Assembly: GCF_003236175.1 (NCBI RefSeq)
Contig: NZ_QKTW01000022.1
Location: 276,530 to 340,529 of the forward strand
DNA from: Taibaiella soli
GTDB lineage: Bacteria > Bacteroidota > Bacteroidia > Chitinophagales > Chitinophagaceae
Direction: 5' to 3'
DNA: 64,000 nt
Part shown: positions 1 to 8,380 of the stretch, one piece after another
Layout of the letters: every line of letters starts with the position of its first letter
How positions within the stretch are numbered: the first letter of the stretch is position 1
Made by a program: the position numbers and the translations under genes
The notes under the pieces: model-generated
What the model was told of the DNA's origin: nothing
What the model saw: the letters and a program-made list of their open reading frames with translations, nothing else
The model's database searches: none

Positions 1-750
1 TACAATTTGAGTATTACGCCCGTGATCGTCAGTAAAAAAAGCGGCAGGGTTAAAAATATCAGCGATGGGCTAGCCGATGCAGTTTTGTTGAGTTCAGAAT
101 CGACGCAACTGGCCAGCACTTTCGAGGCAAATCAGCCAACGAGGATGGTGATTCTGTTTTTTAGCAGGCAATGGTTTATCCGGCATATAGGCAGGCATAG
201 CTATCCGATAAGGGTAAGCAGAATGCAGGATTTTATTGCATCCAATCCTATTCAGTTTACGACCAATATGGATCTTCGCAGCCGGCAACTTGTGGAAGAG
301 ATTTTTCAACTAAACCTTCCAGATCTGGTGCTGCAACAATACCTGGCCGGATGTGGCAAACAGCTTTGCGCTTATTTCTTTAATCAGCTGATTGAAGAAG
401 AAGTTACAGAGGAACGGATTCAATCTGGAGAAGCCATGCGGATTATCCGGGCGAAAGAGGATATCGAAAAACGTATGGATCAGCCGATACCCAAAATTGA
501 AGATGTTGCCGAATTGTGTTTTATGAGCCGGACTAAATTTATGACGATGTTCCGATCGATTTTTAACGAGGGGTACAGCACTTATTTTATGAAGCTGAAG
601 CGGGACAAAGCGAAAGACTTGCTATTGCAGGGCTTTACCGTAGAAGACGTTGCAAAAAGTATCGGCTATAAAGACACTGCTTATTTCACAAAAATGTTTT
701 TGAAGAAAACCGGCGTTACGCCCACCGATTATCAGCACAGAGGTCAGTAA
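1..750 (+). CDS. AraC-family transcriptional regulator, 5' partial
   Basis: The reading frame is open to the left edge, so the true start lies outside the window. The visible 249 residues end in a typical AraC/XylS DNA-binding region (about the last 95 residues) with two helix-turn-helix segments: one around IEDVAELCFMSRTKFMTMF and one around VEDVAKSIGYKDTAYFTKMF, then the usual GVTPTDYQ ending. The N-terminal part would be the ligand-sensing or dimerisation domain but shows no motif I can name. Family members of this layout are usually about 300-340 residues, so some 60-90 residues are probably missing. The next gene starts almost 800 bases downstream, so it ends its own transcript. Target genes cannot be read from the sequence. 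Confidence 0.85.
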   Translation, partial: YNLSITPVIVSKKSGRVKNISDGLADAVLLSSESTQLASTFEANQPTRMVILFFSRQWFIRHIGRHSYPIRVSRMQDFIASNPIQFTTNMDLRSRQLVEEIFQLNLPDLVLQQYLAGCGKQLCAYFFNQLIEEEVTEERIQSGEAMRIIRAKEDIEKRMDQPIPKIEDVAELCFMSRTKFMTMFRSIFNEGYSTYFMKLKRDKAKDLLLQGFTVEDVAKSIGYKDTAYFTKMFLKKTGVTPTDYQHRGQ

Positions 751-1104
751 ATCAAATAATAAAAACGTGCAAAATTTGAAATGGACAGCGGTGAATCAAT
801 ATTGATCAGCCTCTGTAGGGGAATTTTTTGCCGTCATCATTGAAAAAGGTTAGCGCAAACTAATGTATAATCCCCCCTTATTAATCCCCAATCATGTACA
901 TGGAATGCCTCCTTTTTCTTTATCAAATGCTTTTGTAATAATACAACAATCGAAATAATGGTCGTTCATAAACAGGGTTAAATGCTTTGGTATTATTAAG
1001 TGCCCGTCGGCCGAAGTGGCTGGCGGTTTTACCCTGATCTGAACGGCGTTTTTTGAGTTGATTGAGATTCGATCTTCATCTGCCCCCTTTTGTTTTCATG
1101 GTGT

Positions 1105-1130
1105 GCCGACCTTTCAAGGTCGGCTTTTTT
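1105..1130 (+). terminator. Intrinsic terminator, module copy 1
   Basis: GCCGACCTT, TC, AAGGTCGGC then six T. A perfect 9-bp stem with a U-tract. It lies some 350 bases after the AraC gene and closely matches the hairpins at 4637 and 8077, which each follow a T9SS gene. Confidence 0.8.
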
Positions 1131-1371
1131 CTTTTTTAATGCAGCTTTTTCTGTAACGAAATCTACTTTTTTAATACGCGGGAAAATCCGAGTCAATGGT
1201 CGTCATTTTTTTAAGGGATATTTTTTTGTTCGCTTGTTTTCTGCTCCATCAGTATACCTGTTTCTGTAAGGGCGAGTCATGTGCTAATTAGCTGACGGAC
1301 ATATTGAAAATATAGTGTGGAAGCGGTTTTTGAGGGATGTTTTCCTGTCCTTTTGTTGGGATACTGCTTAA

Positions 1372-1379
1372 TAATTTTG
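1372..1379 (+). promoter_or_regulatory. Candidate -7 promoter box for the first T9SS gene
   Basis: TAATTTTG matches the Bacteroidota -7 consensus TAnnTTTG and is conserved with the same flanks at 4913-4920 upstream of the paralogue. No convincing TTTG lies at the exact -33 distance. Use of this box would give a 5' untranslated region of about 150 bases. Confidence 0.5.
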
Positions 1380-1536
1380 TATTCGTTAGTTAGAAAACAG
1401 AAATAAAAAACGAAGCTTAAAAGTGTCTTCAGGATATAAGGTCATTCGTAGCATTTTTTCCATCATTACGGCTACTTACTTCTTTAAATCGCATTACCAC
1501 CCAACAACGGGTAGTTAGTATAAATTGAAATTGAAA

Positions 1537-4422
1537 ATGAAAAAGATTTTTTTGTTGCTTCTTTCTTTAGCAGCAGTAATTGGTAAAACAAACGGACAAT
1601 GTCCTGCGACTATTCAGTTGAATGTGCGCAGCAACACACCAGCAAATTGCCCTTCGAGCGGCAGCGTTATAATCGGTTCTAATGCCAGCGTAGGGTCTTT
1701 ACAGTACACAATTACAGCCGGGCCTGCAGGCGCTCCGCTTAATACACCACAGGGGGACAGCACATTTAGTGCGCTTCCTGCAGGATCGTATACGGTAAAA
1801 GCAAATTGTGCTTCTAATCCTTCCAAGTCAAATACGATCAATTTTACAATAACAGATGGCTATACGCCGATGACGAATATTGCAACGACGATTACTTCAC
1901 ATTGTGGTAGTGGCGGCGCTGGCGGTACCGTTGTTGCCAACAGTGTTACCGGTGGCAGCAAGCCACTGCAGTATTCTCTGGTGCAGAATAATGATCCGAA
2001 TTATCCTGATAACCTCAGCGTATATGGTGCAACAACAACATTTAACCCTACTGCATATGGCGTCTATCAATTGCGTGTAAAAGATGCTTGCGGTCAATTA
2101 TATACCAAAACGGTGCAGATCGCTCAGAACCTGCCACCAGTTGCGATTGGCATTAATATGTACAATGACAATCCCTGCAATAGCACTACCTGGGATGCAT
2201 GGTTCTGGCTGGAAGATCCAACAAGCGGAATGTCGATAGATGCCACTCCTTATTTTAACGCAGGTGGTGTAACGATTAAAATCTACCAGGCTACGGGGAC
2301 AGGTTCTGCCTGCGCGAAGGGAACACTCCTCGGAACATTGACCAATGTGACAAATCAGGCCATTCAATTACCGAAGTCATCAAACGGTTTATACTATTAC
2401 GAAGTAACAACTCCTTGTGGAGTTACAACTTCATTGTGCCAGGATGCGACAGGACAGACGGCGGAAACTGTAACGCTCGCTACAAACACAACAGGTTGCG
2501 GTACAACATCGCCAGCTGCAACGATGAACATTTTTTCGACGGACATGAATTTTATTCACTATCCGCTGACTGTGACGGTAACGCCTAAACCGAGCGGTAC
2601 ACCGACTACTTACACTATTAACGATGGCGATATTTCTATTACCGGGCTGGCGCTGAAAAACTATAGCGTAGTGATTAAAGATGCCTGTGGTCAAACGGTA
2701 CTTTCGCAAACGATCAATAATCCGGTAAATGCCGGTGTTCCGAGCACCTGGTTTGTGATTCCGGGTGAAGGTGATCTGGACTGTCTCAACGGCCGGCTTA
2801 CCAGTCAGGAGGGTACAGTTCGCGTAGGTATCGGCATTCAGGGTTTTCTGGCAGATCTCGCTGATGCGGTTGCAACCATAACGGCAGGACCAAGTAACGT
2901 TGGTGTAAGTGCAACACAACAACCTGCGGGTTCGGGCGTGTTCTTCTGGCAGAACATGCTGCCGGGCAGTTATACGGTAAGCGTAGTAACAGCTTGTGGT
3001 ACCACAAACTTCAACTTTACAGTAGCGTTGCCATCATGGAATGAAACGCTGGCGCAGCATATCCAGGTTGTTGCTACTTCATTTTGCGGCGGAAGCGGCA
3101 CGGTGCAGATAGATCCGAACAACACCGAATATAATGGATACGGTACTGTTGCTTATGTATTGAAAAATGCTGCTACTCACGCTGGCATCGATAGTAACGC
3201 AACGGGCGTGTTCACCAATCTGTCTGCCGGCAATTACTACATTGACATGAGTATTGATGATTATTGTGACGACCCAAATCCAACGTACAATGTTTCGAGT
3301 AACACTGTTACGATCAATTCTGCAGGTACTCCGGCGAGTGTTGCTAAAAAACTGGGTGTTATTTGTGAAGATGGTAGTGGCAATCTGCTTAATACCGGTA
3401 GTGCTTATCTGCAGCTGGCCGGAGCTCCGCCAATGATACTCGAATACAAATTATCGACAAGCAGTACCTGGAATACATACAGCACCAATGCACCTTCATC
3501 CGTGACCATCGGCAACCTTGTGCCATATGCGGTATACGATGTGCGTGTTACGTCTTGCGGTATCAGCAGCGTAACACAGGTATCAATCGGTAAGCTGGAT
3601 TTAGTGAAAGTTTCCAACACGCAAAATCCATGCATCAATGTACCTTATACATTGGCAGTGCCTGAAATGCCCGGCGCTACTTACTCCTGGAGCAATCCGG
3701 CGAATGTTATTGTTTCCAGCAGCTATAACTACAGTATCCCGAATTACAACGCATCATACGATGGCATATACACTTGTACCGTTTCATTTGGCGGTTGTGT
3801 GACACGCACAATGCATGTGACGCTAAATTCTCAACTCTGTGCGCAGCCGTTACCGATCAGGCTTACATCTTTTACTGCTGTAAATCACAACTGTGAGCCA
3901 GAGCTGGTATGGAGCGCGATTTATCACAATACCGACAAAAGCTTCATTGTGCAACGCAGCAGCGACGGACATAATTATGCAGATGTTGCTGAAATTTCAG
4001 CAAAGCAGGGTAGTGGTGATTATACTTACATGGATGGTGCAGCTGATCTTAATGCAGGGAATCTGTACTACCGATTGAAAATGGTTGACCTTGATAATAC
4101 CGTTACCTATTCAAGTACGGAAGTGATTAAAGGCTGCCATAACAATCTGTATAGCGAAAATAGTTTTTATATCGTGCCTAATCCGGTAACCGGCGGACAG
4201 AACGTAACGCTGACTTATAACGGAGCTGCTGTAAATGCAAGCGTAAACATCGTAAGCGCTTCCGGACAATTGGTTCAGCACAATGAAAAAATCTCCTTGG
4301 GCGGACAGGCAGGCAACACCATAAACATATCGCTGCACGATCTTACTGCGGGTATTTACATAGTGACACTGACAACTGATGATGGCAATGTGGTCGGCCA
4401 TGAAAAGCTGATCGTTTATTAG
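1537..4422 (+). CDS. Large secreted surface protein with T9SS type A sorting domain
   Basis: About 961 residues. A TTG lies four codons upstream, but the ATG at 1537 begins a clean signal peptide (MKKIFLLLLSLAAVIGKTNG, then QC), so it is the chosen start. The mature part is Thr/Ser/Gly/Asn-rich with many spaced cysteines and repeated beta-sandwich-like segments (recurring phrases such as AGSYTV or PGSYTV followed by a Cys-Gly pair), as in Bacteroidota adhesins. An Ig-like stretch lies at about residues 730-785. The C-terminus (about 885-961) has the T9SS type A features: PNPVTGG, a beta-rich core, LTAGIYIVTL and a final KLIVY. It is therefore predicted to cross the outer membrane by T9SS and be surface-anchored or released. 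The binding target is unknown. It forms a tandem pair with the gene at 5086. Confidence 0.85.
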   Translation: MKKIFLLLLSLAAVIGKTNGQCPATIQLNVRSNTPANCPSSGSVIIGSNASVGSLQYTITAGPAGAPLNTPQGDSTFSALPAGSYTVKANCASNPSKSNTINFTITDGYTPMTNIATTITSHCGSGGAGGTVVANSVTGGSKPLQYSLVQNNDPNYPDNLSVYGATTTFNPTAYGVYQLRVKDACGQLYTKTVQIAQNLPPVAIGINMYNDNPCNSTTWDAWFWLEDPTSGMSIDATPYFNAGGVTIKIYQATGTGSACAKGTLLGTLTNVTNQAIQLPKSSNGLYYYEVTTPCGVTTSLCQDATGQTAETVTLATNTTGCGTTSPAATMNIFSTDMNFIHYPLTVTVTPKPSGTPTTYTINDGDISITGLALKNYSVVIKDACGQTVLSQTINNPVNAGVPSTWFVIPGEGDLDCLNGRLTSQEGTVRVGIGIQGFLADLADAVATITAGPSNVGVSATQQPAGSGVFFWQNMLPGSYTVSVVTACGTTNFNFTVALPSWNETLAQHIQVVATSFCGGSGTVQIDPNNTEYNGYGTVAYVLKNAATHAGIDSNATGVFTNLSAGNYYIDMSIDDYCDDPNPTYNVSSNTVTINSAGTPASVAKKLGVICEDGSGNLLNTGSAYLQLAGAPPMILEYKLSTSSTWNTYSTNAPSSVTIGNLVPYAVYDVRVTSCGISSVTQVSIGKLDLVKVSNTQNPCINVPYTLAVPEMPGATYSWSNPANVIVSSSYNYSIPNYNASYDGIYTCTVSFGGCVTRTMHVTLNSQLCAQPLPIRLTSFTAVNHNCEPELVWSAIYHNTDKSFIVQRSSDGHNYADVAEISAKQGSGDYTYMDGAADLNAGNLYYRLKMVDLDNTVTYSSTEVIKGCHNNLYSENSFYIVPNPVTGGQNVTLTYNGAAVNASVNIVSASGQLVQHNEKISLGGQAGNTINISLHDLTAGIYIVTLTTDDGNVVGHEKLIVY

Positions 4423-4461
4423 ATGAAAATTAGAATTAAATGAAGTGGTAATAATACGTGG

Positions 4462-4488
4462 CCGTCAGCCGAAAGTGCTGACGGTTTT
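4462..4488 (+). terminator. Intrinsic terminator after the first T9SS gene
   Basis: CCGTCAGC, loop CGAAAGT, GCTGACGG, then TTTT. A perfect 8-bp stem, 40 bases after the stop codon. Weaker versions of the same hairpin occur at about 1004 and at 7959. Confidence 0.7.
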
Positions 4489-4636
4489 ACTCCTGATCTG
4501 AATGGTGTTTTATGAGTTAAGATTGAGATTCGCTCTTCAAATGCAGAGGGATTCTTTGGATGCCTTTTGTAGCGTTAAGTTCTGTTGGATGGAACGTTAT
4601 GTTGGGCGGTTTTTACCCCCTTTTCATTTTCAAAGT

Positions 4637-4662
4637 GCCGGCCTTTCCAGGTCGGCTTTTTT
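4637..4662 (+). terminator. Second intrinsic terminator between the T9SS genes
   Basis: GCCGGCCT, loop TTCC, AGGTCGGC, six T. It is the counterpart of the hairpin at 1105, so each module carries two hairpins in series. Confidence 0.75.
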
Positions 4663-4912
4663 CTTTTTAAAACTGTTTCTGAATGTAGTTTTTCCTGTAG
4701 CAGAATTCATTTTTTTATACGTGGGAAATGAACGTTAACGGTCAATACTTTTTTAGGGATATTTTTTTGTTCGCTTGTTTTCCGTTCCTGTTGTGTGGAC
4801 GTTTTATTTAGGATAAATCACACTGTAACAAGCTGATTGGTACGTCTGAAACCTAATGTGGAGCAGTTTTTTGAGGGATGTTTTCTAGTCCTTTTGTTGG
4901 AATACTGCTTAA

Positions 4913-4920
4913 TAATTTTG
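4913..4920 (+). promoter_or_regulatory. Candidate -7 promoter box for the second T9SS gene
   Basis: TAATTTTG, in the same sequence context (ACTGCTTAA before it) as the box at 1372. Conservation between the two copies supports function. Confidence 0.5.
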
Positions 4921-5085
4921 TATTCGTTACTTAGAAAACAGAATAAGCGGAATTGAAAAACGAAGTTTAGGAAGTGCCTCAGGATATAAGGTCATTAATA
5001 GTCTTCCTCCCATCACTATGACTACTTCCTTCTTTAAATCACATAATCCCCGATAAAGGGTAGTTAGTATAAATTGAAATTGAAA

Positions 5086-7938
5086 ATGAAAAAGACTTTT
5101 TTATTGCTCCTTTCTTTAGTAGCAGTATTTAGTAAAACAAACGGACAATGCCTTGCGCCAACAAATGCAACTGTTTCACTCACCAATATTACCTGTGCAG
5201 GCTCCGGTGCAGTCTCCGTGAATTCCGTAACCGGCAGTTCAGGAAGTATTGATTTGGCGAATTGCCTTTTTTCTCTTTATGATGCTGCCAATACAACGGT
5301 AGTAAAACCAATTCAAAGCAGTTCGGTACTTTCCGGCCTTAGCGGAGGTACTTATGTATTGCATATTCAGCAGGTATGCCAGCCTTCTGGTGTAAGCCCC
5401 GATTATATTCAAACGGTTGCCATCACAGGTACTTACAATCAGCCTGTATTAAGTACGCCGAGTATTACACAGCCTATTTGTGGTAATGATGGTTCATTTA
5501 CAACAAGCGCTACACAAGGTTATGGTACGTATCAATACTGTCTGGTAGATTCGCTCAATGCGCCGGCAGCGCCTACACATTATGTGTCCGGATTGCAGTC
5601 TTCCGGCACTTTTTCTGGATTAGCCAGTGGTAATTATTATGTACGGGTGTACGATGGGTGCAATGGTTTTGTGACACGGCAGGTAACTGTACCTGCAGCG
5701 GTAGTTACGCCGGGTAATCCTATGGGCAACATCTACTATAATTTTGGTTGTCCTGATTTCAACCTTCGTATTCCGATGGCTTACATGCCGTCTTCTTTAC
5801 CAGTTAACAATAATTTCTGGGTGATTTATCCGGATGGTAGTGTAGATAGTTTTAAGGCATACGGTGGTAGTCCGATTTTGTCGCTGAACGGTGGAAAGTT
5901 CACATCGTACCCCGCTACCATTACCGCTTATTTTAAAAACCAGTGTGGTACTGTCTGGAGTAAGCCGTTCACTTTCAATAAGCCAAAATACACGCTCAAA
6001 CAAAGTTATAATGCCAGTCAGTATAACTGCAGTTTTGGTTCTTTTACCAATAGCAGCGTTAGTATTAATGATCTGAACAACTCAATGATGAATAACGGAT
6101 ATGCTGTCAACAACATCTGGGATCAATACAGTGTAGATGGTGGCTTTACCTGGATTGCGTATAATCCAAGCGATACTTTGTTGGTTCCGAAAGGTGGTTC
6201 CAGAACTGTGCTGTATCGCAATAATTGTGCAAATATCATTGATACTGTTACACTCAATATGGCGGGTCAGCAACCGCTCGTCTTCACCTTGAGTTCTGGC
6301 CCGCTTCACTGTACAGACAGAGGGACGATTGTTTACAACGTAAGTTCTTACAATGGCTCCATCACCTCTATTTTGGTGCACGTAGTTTCAAAACCTGCCG
6401 CACAGTCTGCAATTCCAGATTTTTATTATACCGGAGGAAGTCTTACGACCAATATAAATCTGGTTAATCTGATTCCGGGTACTTATACGATTCAGATGAC
6501 CGATATGTGTGGTGCTACCGCTACGCAATCGATCAATCTCACTGCAAGCAATCCTGTAAATTATTCTGCACAGCCGATATTTACCTGCGGATCAAATACG
6601 ATTGCAATCAGAATAGATGGATTTCCGACTATCAGCACCTGGGGATGGGCAATCGGTGCAAAGGTCTATAACAGCGCCGGTACCCTTGTCGCAAATACCA
6701 ACTGGATGTATTACATCGGAAATTCGTGGAATACAACCTACCAAAACCTCGCGCCGGGTATCTACACCGTTAAACTGTTTCAAACAAATCAGGGTCAGGA
6801 CAATTTTATATCGATGGATACAGTTTGCGCAACTACGCTCACGGTTGACGCGCGTCTGCCGCAGGCACTAGCATTAAACCAATCGACCTTTGCAAAATGT
6901 ACAAACGATCTTACAACGGGTGCTGTGGTAGCATTACCGCAAGGTGGACTTACACCGTACACTTATACTTTGTACAAGGGTAGCGTTGCAACGGGTAATA
7001 TTGTAGGGACTCCGCAAAGCACCAACGTATTTAGCGGCCTCGACGTAAACGCAACTTATATTATCACCGCTACAGATCAATGTGGCGCAGGCGCTTCTTA
7101 TACCAATGTGTTTGCCAACGTACAGCCAACTGTATCTTCCTCTACTCCTTATGTGCCATGTGTTGGTGATTCTATTAAGTTGTCGGTGACGAAAAATCCA
7201 GGACTGTTTTATCAATGGACTAAAAATGGTGTAAACATCACAGGAGCCACAGATACTTCATACCAGATCAAACCGATGACCATGGCAGACTCTGGCGCTT
7301 ATATGGTTGCAATCAATGCTAATAGCTGTATCCTGCTTTCTATGCCATCTCAGTTAAACCCGAAAAATTGTGGTGTACCAATTCCTTTGGCTATTAACCT
7401 GGTAAGCTTCTCTGGTCGTCTTAATGCACAGAATAATGCAGTGCTCAGCTGGGAAGTGGCACAGCCGGAAACAGGTGCGGAATTTGAAGTGTTGTACAGT
7501 ACAGACGGCGCACATTTTAGCAATGCAGGTAAAATATATCAGGATGGACATAGTGTTGCATTCACGTTTACACATAATCTGCAGATCACGGGCAATGCAT
7601 ACTACAAGCTGTTGATGACCGAGAACAATAATAAAGAATCCTACAGTACGGTATTAGTACTTCACGGTGGAAATGAGGTTGCCACTGCAACAGCTACTGT
7701 TTCACCAGTTCCGTTCACCGAATCCTTTAATGTGCTGTACACCGCTGCACAAAATGGTTTCCTGACGGTACAGCTCACCGATGTAAACGGACGTACACTG
7801 AAAACACAGCAATCTGCTTTCATACAAGGGGCAAATAGCATTGCCGTATCAGGACTTACAACTTTGGCCAATGGCATCTATTTTCTGAATCTCGTTACCG
7901 ACAGGGGAGAGAAGCAAATAATAAAAGTTCAGAAATAG
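5086..7938 (+). CDS. Large secreted surface protein with T9SS type A sorting domain, paralogue
   Basis: About 950 residues from the ATG at 5086 (a TTG lies four codons earlier, as in the upstream gene). The signal peptide MKKTFLLLLSLVAVFSKTNG is nearly the same as that of the preceding gene, but the mature sequence has diverged strongly. It holds several Cys-containing beta-sandwich-like segments, an Ig-like domain at about residues 685-755 (QWTKNGVNITGATDTSYQI, MADSGAYMV) and a C-terminal T9SS type A sorting domain (SPVPFTESFNVLY, VNGRTLKTQ, LANGIYFLNL, ending IIKVQK). Predicted role: cell-surface adhesin or matrix protein. Signal and promoter are conserved while the body is not, which suggests two related products under common control. 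Confidence 0.85.
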   Translation: MKKTFLLLLSLVAVFSKTNGQCLAPTNATVSLTNITCAGSGAVSVNSVTGSSGSIDLANCLFSLYDAANTTVVKPIQSSSVLSGLSGGTYVLHIQQVCQPSGVSPDYIQTVAITGTYNQPVLSTPSITQPICGNDGSFTTSATQGYGTYQYCLVDSLNAPAAPTHYVSGLQSSGTFSGLASGNYYVRVYDGCNGFVTRQVTVPAAVVTPGNPMGNIYYNFGCPDFNLRIPMAYMPSSLPVNNNFWVIYPDGSVDSFKAYGGSPILSLNGGKFTSYPATITAYFKNQCGTVWSKPFTFNKPKYTLKQSYNASQYNCSFGSFTNSSVSINDLNNSMMNNGYAVNNIWDQYSVDGGFTWIAYNPSDTLLVPKGGSRTVLYRNNCANIIDTVTLNMAGQQPLVFTLSSGPLHCTDRGTIVYNVSSYNGSITSILVHVVSKPAAQSAIPDFYYTGGSLTTNINLVNLIPGTYTIQMTDMCGATATQSINLTASNPVNYSAQPIFTCGSNTIAIRIDGFPTISTWGWAIGAKVYNSAGTLVANTNWMYYIGNSWNTTYQNLAPGIYTVKLFQTNQGQDNFISMDTVCATTLTVDARLPQALALNQSTFAKCTNDLTTGAVVALPQGGLTPYTYTLYKGSVATGNIVGTPQSTNVFSGLDVNATYIITATDQCGAGASYTNVFANVQPTVSSSTPYVPCVGDSIKLSVTKNPGLFYQWTKNGVNITGATDTSYQIKPMTMADSGAYMVAINANSCILLSMPSQLNPKNCGVPIPLAINLVSFSGRLNAQNNAVLSWEVAQPETGAEFEVLYSTDGAHFSNAGKIYQDGHSVAFTFTHNLQITGNAYYKLLMTENNNKESYSTVLVLHGGNEVATATATVSPVPFTESFNVLYTAAQNGFLTVQLTDVNGRTLKTQQSAFIQGANSIAVSGLTTLANGIYFLNLVTDRGEKQIIKVQK

Positions 7939-7958
7939 TTGTGTGGTTTAATAAATAG

Positions 7959-7986
7959 CCGTCGGCCTGAAAAGGCCGGCGGTTTT
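7959..7986 (+). terminator. Intrinsic terminator after the second T9SS gene
   Basis: CCGTCGGCC, TGAAAA, GGCCGGCGG, then TTTT, about 20 bases after the stop codon. The stem is 9 bp with one G-T pair. Confidence 0.75.
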
Positions 7987-8076
7987 CATCAGCGGACTGC
8001 TTTCTCCGCGTTTAAATAGGATGGTTTTGGACCCTATATTGGGCTGTATAATGCAGCTTTTTTTCGTTTTCAATGT

Positions 8077-8102
8077 GCCGGCCTTTCCAGGCTGGCTTTT
8101 TT
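8077..8102 (+). terminator. Second intrinsic terminator, third module copy
   Basis: GCCGGCCT, TTCC, AGGCTGGC, six T. Same family as 1105 and 4637. Confidence 0.7.
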
Positions 8103-8380
8103 GTGTCCGGGTCTGTCGCCGGTTGATGTCTATAGATGTAGCTATTTGCGTCTGTTTTTGTAGCTGACTGTTGCAAAATGCCTTGTATCAGCACACTTGG
8201 TATAAAAAGCAGATTTCAAGCTGTACATTTCTCTCCAAAAGAGCAATCAGCGAGAATTCGCTATTAGACTACGTTCTGTGGCGTTTGCTCTATGTGTTTT
8301 TGAGGCTGTAAAACCTACCGCCTTTTTATACCCTATAAATTGCTGGTAACGGGAATGGGAAATCCTGAGGACTAGCGCAA

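Larger units (their letters stand above)
751..1536 (+). other. Long intergenic region with first copy of a duplicated upstream module
   Basis: No credible gene here. From about 990 to the start codon at 1537 the DNA is clearly similar to 4446-5085, in front of the next T9SS gene: an imperfect hairpin (about 1004-1026), a strong terminator (1105-1130), the shared text GGGATATTTTTTTGTTCGC, a promoter -7 box and a shared end just before the start codon. Bases 751-985 show nothing recognisable. Confidence 0.7.
4446..5085 (+). repeat. Second copy of the T9SS upstream module
   Basis: The region between the two T9SS genes repeats the layout of 990-1536: hairpin, spacer, terminator, shared AT-rich text, a -7 box at 4913-4920 and a near-identical final stretch before the start codon. 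It differs by an insertion of roughly 70 bases after 4540 and by scattered substitutions. Similarity continues into the signal peptide of the next gene and then stops. Confidence 0.75.
7939..8380 (+). other. Intergenic region with truncated third module copy
   Basis: Contains the two hairpins seen in the other module copies (7959-7986 and 8077-8102) but not the downstream promoter part. Bases 8105-8380 show no gene or clear repeat. Confidence 0.55.
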
